The translations under genes and the position numbers were made by a program. Positions 50,217-58,459 of a DNA stretch of 64,000 nucleotides are shown here, piece by piece (within the stretch, counting starts at the first letter, position 1; every line of letters starts with the position of its first letter). The stretch is from Thermoproteota archaeon (lineage in GTDB: Archaea; Korarchaeota; Korarchaeia; Korarchaeales; Korarchaeaceae). Where the stretch lies: NCBI GenBank assembly GCA_027491395.1, contig JAOZFI010000041.1:1-64000 (forward strand), written 5' to 3'. The notes below the pieces were generated by a model. The model was not told the origin of the DNA. It made no database searches and saw only the letters and a list, made by a program, of their open reading frames with translations.

Positions 50217-51032
50217 TTGGCGGAGGATAAGGAGGCGCCGCTGCAGGAGCACATCATTGAGCTGCTTGAGAGATTGAGAAGGGTGTTAATAGCCCTCATA
50301 ATAACCTCGGGCATCGTGGTCGTTATCCCCTCTCAGCTGGTGGAGTGGAGGTGGGATGGGTACACTCCCCTAGTGTTTTACGTGATGAAGAAAATGCAGG
50401 AGGATCTCACTAACGTCCACAATCCAGTAGTGGAGCCAATAGCTTCCTTTTTCGGGATAAAGGAGCTCCCTGTGGAACTTATAGCCCATAGCTGGCTGGA
50501 TTCCATAGAGGTAATTCTCCAGCTCTCCCTCCTGATGGGTTTAGTTATAGCATCTCCTTACGTGGCTAAGCAGATATATGAGTACTTGGAGCCGGCCCTC
50601 GAGGAGAGAGAAAAGAAGGTGCTCGTTCCATTTTCACTCCTCTTCTTCCTGCTGTTCGCCTTAGGTGTCGTGTACGCTTATTTCGTCATCCTTCCATTGA
50701 CGTTCTTCTTCCTCTCTTGGCTTTATCTCCTAGGCGGGGTTAAGCTCATATTCTCCGTCAAGGAATTCTACTCATTCGCCATAGTGGGGATGCTCACTAC
50801 CGGGCTATCGTTCACCTTCCCTCTAGTGGTCGCCTTGGCATCTTACTTGGACATAATAACGCCAGACACTCTGAAGAAGAACTGGAGGTACGTGGTGTTC
50901 GTGATAATGGTTGTGACCGCCGTAATAACTCCAGATCCCACTCCAGTCTCCATGATAGCGCTGGCTATCCCGTTCCTAGCGCTATACGTGCTCTCCTATC
51001 TACTAGCCAAAAAAGTGCACAGGAAAAGCTGA
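50217..51032 (+). CDS. tatC: Twin-arginine translocase subunit TatC
   Basis: A 271-residue polytopic membrane protein with six helices, the receptor for twin-arginine signal peptides. An acidic N-terminus (PLQEHIIELLERLRRVL) matches the EHxxELRxR motif, and VITPDPTPVSMIALAIPFLALYVLSY is the signature near the C-terminus. TTG 50217 follows GGGAGGATGTAC. It is separated from the minus-strand tatA by about 35 bases, convergent. Confidence 0.93.
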   Translation: MAEDKEAPLQEHIIELLERLRRVLIALIITSGIVVVIPSQLVEWRWDGYTPLVFYVMKKMQEDLTNVHNPVVEPIASFFGIKELPVELIAHSWLDSIEVILQLSLLMGLVIASPYVAKQIYEYLEPALEEREKKVLVPFSLLFFLLFALGVVYAYFVILPLTFFFLSWLYLLGGVKLIFSVKEFYSFAIVGMLTTGLSFTFPLVVALASYLDIITPDTLKKNWRYVVFVIMVVTAVITPDPTPVSMIALAIPFLALYVLSYLLAKKVHRKS

Positions 51033-51067
51033 AAGCTTGGAAATACGGCGAAAAGTTTAATGAGGGG

Positions 51068-51406
51068 TTACTCCTCCGACCCCTTCTTCTTAGCTGCTAG
51101 GGCCTTTATCTCCTCCATGAGCTCCTCATCAGTCTTACCGGTTACGTCTATTCCCAGGCTCAAGGCAAGCTCTCTGATCTCACTGCTGCTCTTCTTGGTC
51201 TTCTCCTCCTTCTCCTCCTTGGAGGTCACTCCGCTGCTGGCCTTTCTGAATTCGTTTATGGCCTCGCCCATGGATCTAGCCAGCTCCGGGAGCCTTCTGG
51301 GCCCGAAGAGAAGTAAAGCGATCACTATTATTATCAGGAGCTCAGTCCATCCTATCGGCCCGAACTGCATTAGCTTAAGGGTCAAGCCCGCCATTCCAGA
51401 GAGCAA
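51068..51406 (-). CDS. tatA: Twin-arginine translocase subunit TatA
   Basis: About 112 residues. One N-terminal membrane helix (GWTELLIIIVIALLLFGPRRLPELARSMGEAINEFRKA) with the FG-P-RLPEL hinge is diagnostic. A charged amphipathic tail ends in a small helical domain. The start is unsure: TTG 51406 follows GGGTGAT closely, ATG 51394 or 51370 are alternatives; the track start adds unrelated residues. Confidence 0.9.
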   Translation of the reverse strand: MLSGMAGLTLKLMQFGPIGWTELLIIIVIALLLFGPRRLPELARSMGEAINEFRKASSGVTSKEEKEEKTKKSSSEIRELALSLGIDVTGKTDEELMEEIKALAAKKKGSEE

Positions 51407-51545
51407 AGCATCACCCGAACCATATCCCACATGACACATATATCTCTTTTTCCCCAGCGGAATGGTCGCCAAGGTTTCTAACCGTCTCCATGGACAACGG
51501 CCTATATACAATCAAACTTTTTGTATGCTCCTTCGTGTGGAGAGG

Positions 51546-52556
51546 ATGCGTATAATCCTGATGGGTATGGGAGTCGTAGGACAAGCATTCTTGGAGCTGC
51601 TTGAGCTTGAAAAGGCGGATCTATACCGGAAATACGGCCTCCATCCTGTGGTGGTGGCGGCGTCGGACTCCAACTCGATGGTATACAATCCCAGGGGATT
51701 GGATGTGCAGAGGCTCCTGAACCATAAGAGGTCTGAAGGGACTTTGCACGGCTTTCCCGATGAGGTTCAAGGTATGGACTTGGTGAGGGAGGTGGAAGCG
51801 GAGGTGGTTATCGATGTCACGCCATCCAACTTCAGGACCGGAGAACCAGGGATCTCACATCTCAGGGCAGCACTGCAGACCGGTAAACACGTTATAACAG
51901 CAAACAAGGGCCCTCTAGCCCTAGAAATGCCCGCACTAGTGGAGATGTTTCAACACAAGGGCCTCAGACTTCTCTTCAGCGGGACGGTTGGAGGAGGTAC
52001 GCCTTTCCTCAGATTCGTTGGAAAGTGCCTGTCAGGTGAGAAGATAGTATCGATAAGGGGGGTGATCAACGGAACTACTAATTACATACTCAACCGGATG
52101 GAGGACGGAATATCGTTCCGAGAGGCGCTGAGAGAGGCTCAAGAGAAGGGATACGCCGAGGCAGATCCGAGTAACGATGTGGATGGGTGGGATTCCGCTG
52201 CCAAACTAGTTATACTCTCGAACTGGGCCATGGATCTAGGCGTGACATTGAAGGATGTGTCCGTGCGTGGCATCAGGGATGTGGAGATAACTGAGGATAT
52301 GCTCTCCAGAGGAAAGACCGTTAGGTTGATAGCTACGGCCGATGAATCTGGCCTCAGGGTCCAACCGGAGGAGATCGATAGGAGGGATCCGCTGGTGGTT
52401 CCAGGCGCCCTAAATGCCGTCTCTTTCATTGCAGAGATATCTGGGAGGCACACCTTGATAGGCAAGGGAGCGGGCGGGAGGGAAACCGCCGCCGCCCTGA
52501 TGAGGGATCTGGTGGAACTGAAGATGTACTTGGGAGGTGTCGAGCCTTGCTCATAA
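51546..52556 (+). CDS. hom: Homoserine dehydrogenase
   Basis: A 336-residue NAD(P)-dependent enzyme reducing aspartate semialdehyde to homoserine. MRIILMGMGVVGQAFLELL is the nucleotide-binding opening. TANKGPLAL, FSGTVGGGTPFLRF, INGTTNYILNRM and EKGYAEADPSNDVDGWDSAAKLVIL contain the catalytic Lys and Asp/Glu residues. ATG 51546 follows GGAGAGG. It overlaps the aspartokinase gene by 10 bases. Confidence 0.95.
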   Translation: MRIILMGMGVVGQAFLELLELEKADLYRKYGLHPVVVAASDSNSMVYNPRGLDVQRLLNHKRSEGTLHGFPDEVQGMDLVREVEAEVVIDVTPSNFRTGEPGISHLRAALQTGKHVITANKGPLALEMPALVEMFQHKGLRLLFSGTVGGGTPFLRFVGKCLSGEKIVSIRGVINGTTNYILNRMEDGISFREALREAQEKGYAEADPSNDVDGWDSAAKLVILSNWAMDLGVTLKDVSVRGIRDVEITEDMLSRGKTVRLIATADESGLRVQPEEIDRRDPLVVPGALNAVSFIAEISGRHTLIGKGAGGRETAAALMRDLVELKMYLGGVEPCS

Positions 52557-53929
52557 TGAAGTTCGGAGGGTCCATACTTGAGGGGGCTGGGGATCTCCGA
52601 TCCATAGCGGATTATCTGAAGGGTTTGCTGGAGGAGGAGAGGATAGTAGCTGTAATCTCCGCCCTTAAGGGGGTCACTGACCATCTACTCAAGATCGGTG
52701 AGCTAGCTGCGTTAGGAGACGAACTTGCAGTCACGAAAGAGCTACAATCCTTGAGTGAGAAGCACCTGAGTATATGTGAAGACTTAGGACTGACTTGCCA
52801 GGCTGTCAGGAAGGAGTTGGAGAAGCTTGAGAAGATAGTGATAGGGATAACTTATATTGGGGAGATCACACCCAGACTGAGAGATCTTATAGCTTCTATG
52901 GGAGAGAACTTGTCTGGAAGCATTCTGTCCGAGCTGCTCCAGAAGGAGGGCGTTAAATCTAGGTTCCTAACGGGAGGAGAGGCCGGTATAGTCACGGATG
53001 ACTCTCATGGCGAGGCTAACCCGCTCCTCAAAGCCACTCGCGTTTACGTGAGGAGCAGGCTCCTCCCACTACTCGAAGACACACTGCCCGTTGTGGCTGG
53101 CTTCTCTGGTCTCTCCCAAGAGGGTAGAGTCACGACGTTGGGGCGGGGAGGGAGTGACCTGACTGCGGTCCTCCTCGGATCCTCTTTAGGGTCTAGGGAG
53201 GTTTGGTTATGGACCAATGTGGACGGTCTGCTTACCGCCGACCCGAGGATAGTTGAGGACGCCCGCCTGATCAAGCAAGTCTCTTACAGAGAGGCCATAG
53301 AGCTAGCGTACTTCGGTGCTAAGAGGATGCACCCCAGGTTCTTGGAGCCAGCTATGGCGACCTCCACCCCTGTGAGGATAAGGAACTTCCGTAACATGAA
53401 GTCCCCGGGCACTCTCATTTCCAGCAGGGAGGTGAGGAGCAAGGAAGTGGTTAAAGCCGTGGGTTTGAGGAGAGGAGTATCCATAATAACGGTCAGGGGC
53501 GTCGGGATGATCGGGCGTCCCGGAACGGCCGGTCGGTTGTTCTCACTCTTGGGGGATAATGGGATCAATGTGCTCATGATCTCCCAGAGCATCTCAGAGT
53601 CGGACATCTCGATAGTCTTGGAGGCAGAAGAGGCTGAGAGGGCGAGGGGTATAATGGAAGCTAGGCTCTTGGGGCCCATATTCAAAGAGGTCCTCTTGGA
53701 TAGGGGGTGCTCCGTAGTGGCCGCTATAGGATCTGGGATGAGGGGCACTCCCGGTGTCGCCTCCCGTGTCTTCGGAGCAGTCTCCGCGAGAGGCATAAAC
53801 GTGAAGATGATAGCTCAGGGATCCTCCGAGGTCAATATATCGTTCGTGGTCGATGAAACCGATGGAGAAGAGGCTGTGAGGGCATTACACGACGAATTCG
53901 AGCTGGGTAAGGAAGGAGAGGACCTCTGA
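52547..53929 (+). CDS. Aspartokinase
   Basis: A 460-residue kinase making aspartyl phosphate, the first step to threonine, methionine and possibly lysine. MKFGGSILEG is the phosphate-binding start, and TTLGRGGSDLTAVLLG and VWLWTNVDGLLTADPRIV are conserved. Two ACT-type regulatory domains follow from about residue 310 (RPGTAGRLFSLLGDNGINV, TPGVASRVFGAVSARGINVKM), so feedback inhibition by an amino acid is likely. TTG 52547 overlaps hom. Confidence 0.95.
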   Translation: MLIMKFGGSILEGAGDLRSIADYLKGLLEEERIVAVISALKGVTDHLLKIGELAALGDELAVTKELQSLSEKHLSICEDLGLTCQAVRKELEKLEKIVIGITYIGEITPRLRDLIASMGENLSGSILSELLQKEGVKSRFLTGGEAGIVTDDSHGEANPLLKATRVYVRSRLLPLLEDTLPVVAGFSGLSQEGRVTTLGRGGSDLTAVLLGSSLGSREVWLWTNVDGLLTADPRIVEDARLIKQVSYREAIELAYFGAKRMHPRFLEPAMATSTPVRIRNFRNMKSPGTLISSREVRSKEVVKAVGLRRGVSIITVRGVGMIGRPGTAGRLFSLLGDNGINVLMISQSISESDISIVLEAEEAERARGIMEARLLGPIFKEVLLDRGCSVVAAIGSGMRGTPGVASRVFGAVSARGINVKMIAQGSSEVNISFVVDETDGEEAVRALHDEFELGKEGEDL

Positions 53930-53975
53930 GTCTCGCTCGAAAACTTATATTTGATGAGTCATCCCTTATGTTTGG

Positions 53976-54047
53976 CCCCGGTAGCTCAGTTGGCAGAGCG
54001 GCCGCCTTGTAAGCGGCAGGTCGGGGGTTCGAGACCCCCCCGGGGCT
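53976..54047 (+). tRNA. tRNA-Thr (TGT)
   Basis: Acceptor GCCCCGG/CCGGGGC, D stem GCTC/GAGC, anticodon arm GCCGC-CTTGTAA-GCGGC, anticodon TGT, T arm GGGGG-TTCGAGA-CCCCC. Discriminator T; CCA not encoded. TATA-like aaacttatatttg at 53941-53953 lies about 28 bases upstream. Confidence 0.96.
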
Positions 54048-54050
54048 CTA

Positions 54051-54815
54051 TCACAGCTCTACCATGCCCTCGATCTCTACTCTCTTGACGACCTCACGGA
54101 CCCCGGCTACGATAGAGTACTCCCTATTCAGACCCTCTATTTGGTGTTTGTTCACCAAAACGGTTCCTCCTGCCTCCTTAACCATCAGAAGGCCAGCGGC
54201 CAGATCCACTATTCTTAAATCCCCTCTGAGATCGATGAGTGCGTCTATCCTACCCTCTGCCACCAGAGCTAAGCCCAAGGCAACAGACCCCAAATCCCTC
54301 CTTGCTATATGCTTGAATCCCAATCTCTCCTTGGTTACCGAGTCGTTCCTCTGACAAGGTGCGTAGATAACTGGTGTACCCCTGAAGTCTCTTGTCCTCA
54401 CCTCGTTCCCGTTCTTGAAGGCACCTCCTCCCTTGATGGCGTGATAGAGGTCTCCCCTGAACAGGTCCAGTATAACCGCCATCTCGAGGTCCTTCAGAGA
54501 GTAGGAGGAGGAATAGGCCACGGAGACACAGGCGAAAGGAATTCCCCTGTCGGCATTGGAACTACCGTCCACGGGATCGATGAGGATGATTCCTCTCTCT
54601 TGTCCCTCGATAAGTCCGCTCTCCTCGCTGAGTATGCTCGGATATCTTTCCCTCTCCTCTAACCATGCAGAGAGAGCCTCCTGCGCGGCCTCGTCCACTG
54701 CTCTAGCGGTGTCCCCTCCAGCGCTAACGTAGGAATATTCCCTGTCAGCTCCTATGAAGGGAAGAGCCTTCTCCTTTATTTTCAGGGTGAGGTCAACTAG
54801 CTCACTTAGGTCTAT
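54051..54815 (-). CDS. Inositol-monophosphatase/FBPase-type phosphatase, non-canonical start
   Basis: The Mg-dependent motifs are ILSEESGLIEG (E-E), IILIDPVDGSSNADRG (DPVDGS) and LRIVDLAAGLLMVKEAGG (W/V-D-xAAG). The ORF track begins at GTG 54698, but the same frame continues upstream with a family-like N-terminus (ALPFIGADREYSYVSAGGDTARAVDEAAQ). Going upstream no ATG, GTG or TTG is met before the end of the neighbouring gene. ATA 54815, after GGGGGTTCGGGG, would give about 254 residues, the normal archaeal length. Substrate could be inositol phosphate or fructose bisphosphate. Confidence 0.85.
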   Translation of the reverse strand: MDLSELVDLTLKIKEKALPFIGADREYSYVSAGGDTARAVDEAAQEALSAWLEERERYPSILSEESGLIEGQERGIILIDPVDGSSNADRGIPFACVSVAYSSSYSLKDLEMAVILDLFRGDLYHAIKGGGAFKNGNEVRTRDFRGTPVIYAPCQRNDSVTKERLGFKHIARRDLGSVALGLALVAEGRIDALIDLRGDLRIVDLAAGLLMVKEAGGTVLVNKHQIEGLNREYSIVAGVREVVKRVEIEGMVEL

Positions 54816-54838
54816 CCCCGAACCCCCCGAAAAAGGTG

Positions 54839-55099
54839 TTAGGAGGAGATACCCTTCACCCGACTGTCGAACCTGAGCCAGTTCTCGTAGGCGGAGGGTT
54901 CTCTCTCCTTGAGATAGTTAAGCACGAATTCCCTGATCTCTGAGCTATCCACTACATCTTTACCCTTGAATTTCTCCTGCACCGCCTTGGCAACCTCATC
55001 AGCCAACTCAACGGAAGCTCCGGCCTTAATTGCGGCCGCAACTATCTTTACGGGAAGGAACTCCTCCTCGGTCCCGGTGCTTCTCTTCCTCACCTTCAT
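54839..55099 (-). CDS. Small ATP-cone domain protein
   Basis: An 86-residue protein made almost entirely of an ATP-cone-type domain (FLPVKIVAAAIKAGASVELADEVAKAVQEK), the nucleotide-sensing fold of ribonucleotide reductase and NrdR. No zinc ribbon is present. Function unknown; nucleotide binding is inferred. ATG 55099 follows AGGTGAT by 3-4 nt; the ORF-track start is longer and without family features. Just upstream of the phosphatase gene. Confidence 0.82.
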   Translation of the reverse strand: MKVRKRSTGTEEEFLPVKIVAAAIKAGASVELADEVAKAVQEKFKGKDVVDSSEIREFVLNYLKEREPSAYENWLRFDSRVKGISS

Positions 55100-55194
55100 G
55101 CCATCACCTGGGGAGCTGCCGACCTGAATACGAAAAACTTTCACTCCCCAGGGGTACGGTTAAAAGGGGGTGCGGGAAGGCCGAGGTGATCACC

Positions 55195-55611
55195 ATGAAC
55201 ATAGCCGTGAGGGTAATGAGGGTTCAGGCCGAGAGATACGTGGAGCCAGAGGATCCGCTGCCGCCTAACCTACAGATTTCCGTTAACATGAACCTAGGGA
55301 AGATGGAGGGTTCTAAGGAGAGAGCCAAAGGTAAGTTCCTCATAGATGTGAGTTACCAACCTTCCGTGGCCAGAATAACTGTGGAGGGCAGGGTCATCAT
55401 AACCGGCAAGAAAGACGAGATAGAGAGGATGCTGAGGGATATAGGAAACGGTAAGATGCCTCAGCCTGTGGTCCAAGCCGTATACGCGGCGGGCTTCGCG
55501 GAGGCGGTTATGCTATGTAGATCGGTGGGTGTGCCTCCACCCTTGCCGCCGTTACCCCAGCCGCAGCCCGAGGTCAAAGGTAAGGCAGAGGGAATGGAAT
55601 ACTCACTGTGA
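55195..55611 (+). CDS. Conserved archaeal protein, SecB-like
   Basis: A 138-residue beta-rich protein. It contains long strand patterns (GKFLIDVSYQPSVARITVEGRVIIT), a helical C-terminal part (QAVYAAGFAEAVMLCRSVGV) and a Pro-rich tail (PPPLPPLPQPQPEVKG). It resembles archaeal proteins related to the SecB-like MJ0357 family; I am not certain. ATG 55195 follows GAGGTGAT by exactly 4 nt. The longer track start at 55030 lies in the neighbouring minus-strand gene. Confidence 0.72.
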   Translation: MNIAVRVMRVQAERYVEPEDPLPPNLQISVNMNLGKMEGSKERAKGKFLIDVSYQPSVARITVEGRVIITGKKDEIERMLRDIGNGKMPQPVVQAVYAAGFAEAVMLCRSVGVPPPLPPLPQPQPEVKGKAEGMEYSL

Positions 55612-55620
55612 GGGATCCCC

Positions 55621-56262
55621 ATGTGGGTGGACTTTCATGTGCACACCAGGCGATCCCGGGACTCGATGGCCTCTCCCGGGGATGTGGTGAAATTAGCTGT
55701 GAGGAGGGGGCTGAGCGCCATAGCAATAACCGATCACAATGAGGTGATAGGGGTCCAAGAGGTACTAGAAGAGGTCAGGAGGCTGAGTGCGGATCTGACT
55801 GTCATCCCGGGGGAGGAGGTGAAGACGGCACAGGGAGATGTCATAGGGCTCTTCATAAACGAGAGAATACCCAAAGGCATGGACGCCTCAGAAACCGTGG
55901 ATAGAATAAAGGAGCAGGGAGGCCTAGTGGTGGTGCCTCACCCTTTTGACAGGAAGATGAGAGGGGCCTTGGGAAATGCGGTCTTGGATATCTTAGAAAA
56001 GATCGACTACATAGAGGTGATGAACGGAAGAACCCCCTCTTGGAATAACAGGAAGGCCGAGGAGTTCGCTAAACGGTATGGCATACCGGGTATAGGGGGA
56101 AGTGACGCTCACTGGCCTAGAGAGATAGGAAAGGTCAGGACACTAGTTTCCAAGTTGGATGAAGGAAAAATAGAGCCAATAAAAGTGGAGGGGAACGGGT
56201 GGCCCCCCATGATCTTTGGTGTCCTGTACTCCTCCATCGCCAAGGTATCTAAGGTGTTCTAG
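55621..56262 (+). CDS. PHP-domain metal-dependent phosphoesterase
   Basis: A 213-residue protein of the PHP family. Metal ligands are visible in VDFHVHTRRSRDSMASP (H-x-H), AITDHNEV (DH), VIPGEEVKT (E), VVPHPFD (H) and GSDAHWPREIG (DxH). The substrate is unknown; relatives hydrolyse nucleotides or oligonucleotides. ATG 55621 lies 9 bases after the previous gene. Its end overlaps moaD by 4 bases, convergent. Confidence 0.9.
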   Translation: MWVDFHVHTRRSRDSMASPGDVVKLAVRRGLSAIAITDHNEVIGVQEVLEEVRRLSADLTVIPGEEVKTAQGDVIGLFINERIPKGMDASETVDRIKEQGGLVVVPHPFDRKMRGALGNAVLDILEKIDYIEVMNGRTPSWNNRKAEEFAKRYGIPGIGGSDAHWPREIGKVRTLVSKLDEGKIEPIKVEGNGWPPMIFGVLYSSIAKVSKVF

Positions 56263-56510
56263 CCCCCTCCTACCTCAGGCATTATGGTGATCTCGTCTTC
56301 AGGCCCCACCTCCGCATCCAGCCCGCCCTTTGACTCTGCGGATACCCCATTGATCAGGACTATCATCTTCAACCTCTTGCCATCAGTCACGAGCTCCCTT
56401 ACTTCCTCCGGAAGGACTTCGAGCACCTTCCTCAGCGTGGTCCTGCCTAGGTCCAGCTCTACCTCCTTGCCTAAAAGCTCCCTCGGCCTTCCCAGTAGCT
56501 TGAGCCTCAT
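56259..56510 (-). CDS. moaD: MoaD/ThiS-type sulphur carrier
   Basis: An 83-residue ubiquitin-fold protein ending in the Gly-Gly tail (EITIMPEVGGG) needed for C-terminal thiocarboxylation. It probably provides sulphur for molybdopterin. It is just downstream of the tungsten AOR gene on the same strand, which supports a role in its cofactor. A SAMP-type protein-conjugation role cannot be excluded. Confidence 0.9.
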   Translation of the reverse strand: MRLKLLGRPRELLGKEVELDLGRTTLRKVLEVLPEEVRELVTDGKRLKMIVLINGVSAESKGGLDAEVGPEDEITIMPEVGGG

Positions 56511-56521
56511 GAGGGCCCTCC

Positions 56522-58384
56522 TTACTCTGAGAGGCTCACCACTTTCTCCAGCTGAGGTATGACACTCTCCAATCCTAGGGATCTGAGCGTGCTCTTCCTC
56601 GGGATGCCGTTATTATCCCATCCCCTGAGCTCATAGTACCATGAGAGCATCTTGTCGTAAGAGTTCCTGTCGAGTTTGGCGCCGGCAAGCGGTCCTTTGG
56701 TCAGAGGCTCATCGAACCACTTCGCCGGTGGATAGTCCATGGTCCTACTCCAACCACCCTTCTCCCTTATCCAGAAAGCTCTTATCAGCGAGTATATCCT
56801 ATTGGAGATCCTGTAGATATCGTCCCAAGTGTACTCCAGTCCAGTAGCGGCCTTCAGAAACTTGGTGTACCATTCAAGATCGAAGCCGAGCTCGATCCAC
56901 GGTAATCTGCAGGTCACAGCGCTCTCAAAGAACCCTCCTCTCACGTTCTGCATCCAAATAAGCTTCTCCACTCTATCTCTGCTCGCTACACCTCTGCCTT
57001 CCCTGACTTCTATGGAGATGAACCACGCGTCTTTGTGGTGAGCTCCTATGGGGCTCGTTCCATAGGCTAGGGCCATCCCTATGTATGCGTGGCAGTCGTA
57101 TGCACTAGTCTCCAGCCCCTTAACGTGCATCGCGAACTTCTCGGCACCGTTTCCTAGCTTTGAGGCAGCGTAAGCCACTCCCTCAGCCAGCACAGCCCCG
57201 AATCCCTCCTTATTCACGATCTTCTTGGCCAGTTCCAGCATGGCAGGGGCGTTGCCCCACTCTAGGTCTACGCCAACCTCCTCTTTGCTCAGCATACCCC
57301 TCTGAACCGCCTCGGTCGCGAATGCCAAGGCCGAGCCCATGCTTATGGCGTCTAGACCGGTCTCGTCAGAGAAGAGATTCAGAGTCATTACCCAGCTCAT
57401 GTTGTCGATTCCTAAGTTAGAACCGTTCATTGCTATGTTCTCGTAGTCAACCTCAGTCCTCCTTCCCTGATACGGGCCTTCCTTTATCTCAGTTATGTTA
57501 CCGCAGGGCATGTTGCAGTTGGGGCAGCCCTTCTGGGAGACCTTGTATATCTTCTCCATGGCATTACCTCCTATCTTGTCAAACCCATCGAACACCCCCT
57601 CACTGAAGTTGTAGGTGGGGAGCGCGCTGTTCTCGTTGGCCCATTCCACGGTGAACATGGTTCCCTGCCGCACCCAGAAATCGTAGTTGTCCTTGGACTT
57701 CACATCCTTGTAGGCCTCAGCTCCCAGCTCGAGGACCTCCTTCGGATTATCCATCGGTATCTCCTTGGTTCCTCTCACTACCAAGGCCTTTAGATTCTTT
57801 GAACCCATGACTGCACCCATTCCGGGCCTTCCACCAGCCCTTCCCTTCTCCGAGGTGACCACAGATATCTTTACTAGGTTCTCCCCGGCGGGCCCTATCA
57901 CTAGAATCCCCGCATTCTTACCGTACTGGGACTCCAACTCGTCTTGGGCCTTGTAGGTGTCCAGCCCCCACAGGTCCTTGGCCGACTTTATCTCCACCTT
58001 GTCATCCTCAATTACTATCATGGACGGCTCCTCAGCCTTTCCGGAGACGATAACCGCATCATAACCAGCCTTCTTCAGCTGAACCGAGGCCCTAGTGCCT
58101 ATATTACCATCCCCGTATCCTCCTGTTAGGGGGGACTTGGCAGCTATGACCATCTTCCCGCTGCTCGGGAGCGTCAGTCCAGTGAGGGGTCCGGTAGCAA
58201 ATATGAGCAGGTTTTCTGGGGAGAGGGAATCCACGCCGGGTGGAAGCTCCTCCCAGAGTGTCTTTATGGCGAGGCCCCTTCCACCGAGGAAATCTACGGC
58301 AACTTTAGGGTCTAGATCCTGTACCACAGCCTTTCTCCGGGTGAGGTCCACCCTGAGTATCTTACCAGTCCAACCACCCTTCAT
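56522..58384 (-). CDS. aor: Tungsten aldehyde ferredoxin oxidoreductase
   Basis: About 620 residues. The N-terminal domain has LGGRGLAIKTLWEELP and FATGPLTG. The cluster ligands are in KGCPNCNMPCGN (Cys near 287, 290 and 294) with a later Cys near 493. The pterin-contacting NLFSDETGLDAISMG motif is intact. It oxidises aldehydes from amino-acid fermentation to acids and reduces ferredoxin. ATG 58384 follows CGGTGGT; the longer start at 58402 is less likely. moaD follows 11 bases downstream. Confidence 0.96.
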   Translation of the reverse strand: MKGGWTGKILRVDLTRRKAVVQDLDPKVAVDFLGGRGLAIKTLWEELPPGVDSLSPENLLIFATGPLTGLTLPSSGKMVIAAKSPLTGGYGDGNIGTRASVQLKKAGYDAVIVSGKAEEPSMIVIEDDKVEIKSAKDLWGLDTYKAQDELESQYGKNAGILVIGPAGENLVKISVVTSEKGRAGGRPGMGAVMGSKNLKALVVRGTKEIPMDNPKEVLELGAEAYKDVKSKDNYDFWVRQGTMFTVEWANENSALPTYNFSEGVFDGFDKIGGNAMEKIYKVSQKGCPNCNMPCGNITEIKEGPYQGRRTEVDYENIAMNGSNLGIDNMSWVMTLNLFSDETGLDAISMGSALAFATEAVQRGMLSKEEVGVDLEWGNAPAMLELAKKIVNKEGFGAVLAEGVAYAASKLGNGAEKFAMHVKGLETSAYDCHAYIGMALAYGTSPIGAHHKDAWFISIEVREGRGVASRDRVEKLIWMQNVRGGFFESAVTCRLPWIELGFDLEWYTKFLKAATGLEYTWDDIYRISNRIYSLIRAFWIREKGGWSRTMDYPPAKWFDEPLTKGPLAGAKLDRNSYDKMLSWYYELRGWDNNGIPRKSTLRSLGLESVIPQLEKVVSLSE

Positions 58385-58413
58385 TCGACCACCGGGATTC
58401 ACGACAGCTGAAA

Positions 58414-58459
58414 ATTAAAAGGCTTTAATGTATGTGAATCCTGTGTGGCTCCACACAGG
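58414..58459. promoter_or_regulatory. Divergent promoter core with 20-bp palindromic operator candidate
   Basis: Between aor and the radical-SAM pair lies ATTAAAAGGCTTTAAT (58414-58429), inverted-repeat TATA-like boxes. Thirty or so bases to the right is a perfect palindrome CCTGTGTGG-CT-CCACACAGG (58440-58459). It covers the likely transcription/translation start of the radical-SAM operon, where a repressor would act. No known family of binding site is recognised. Confidence 0.6.
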
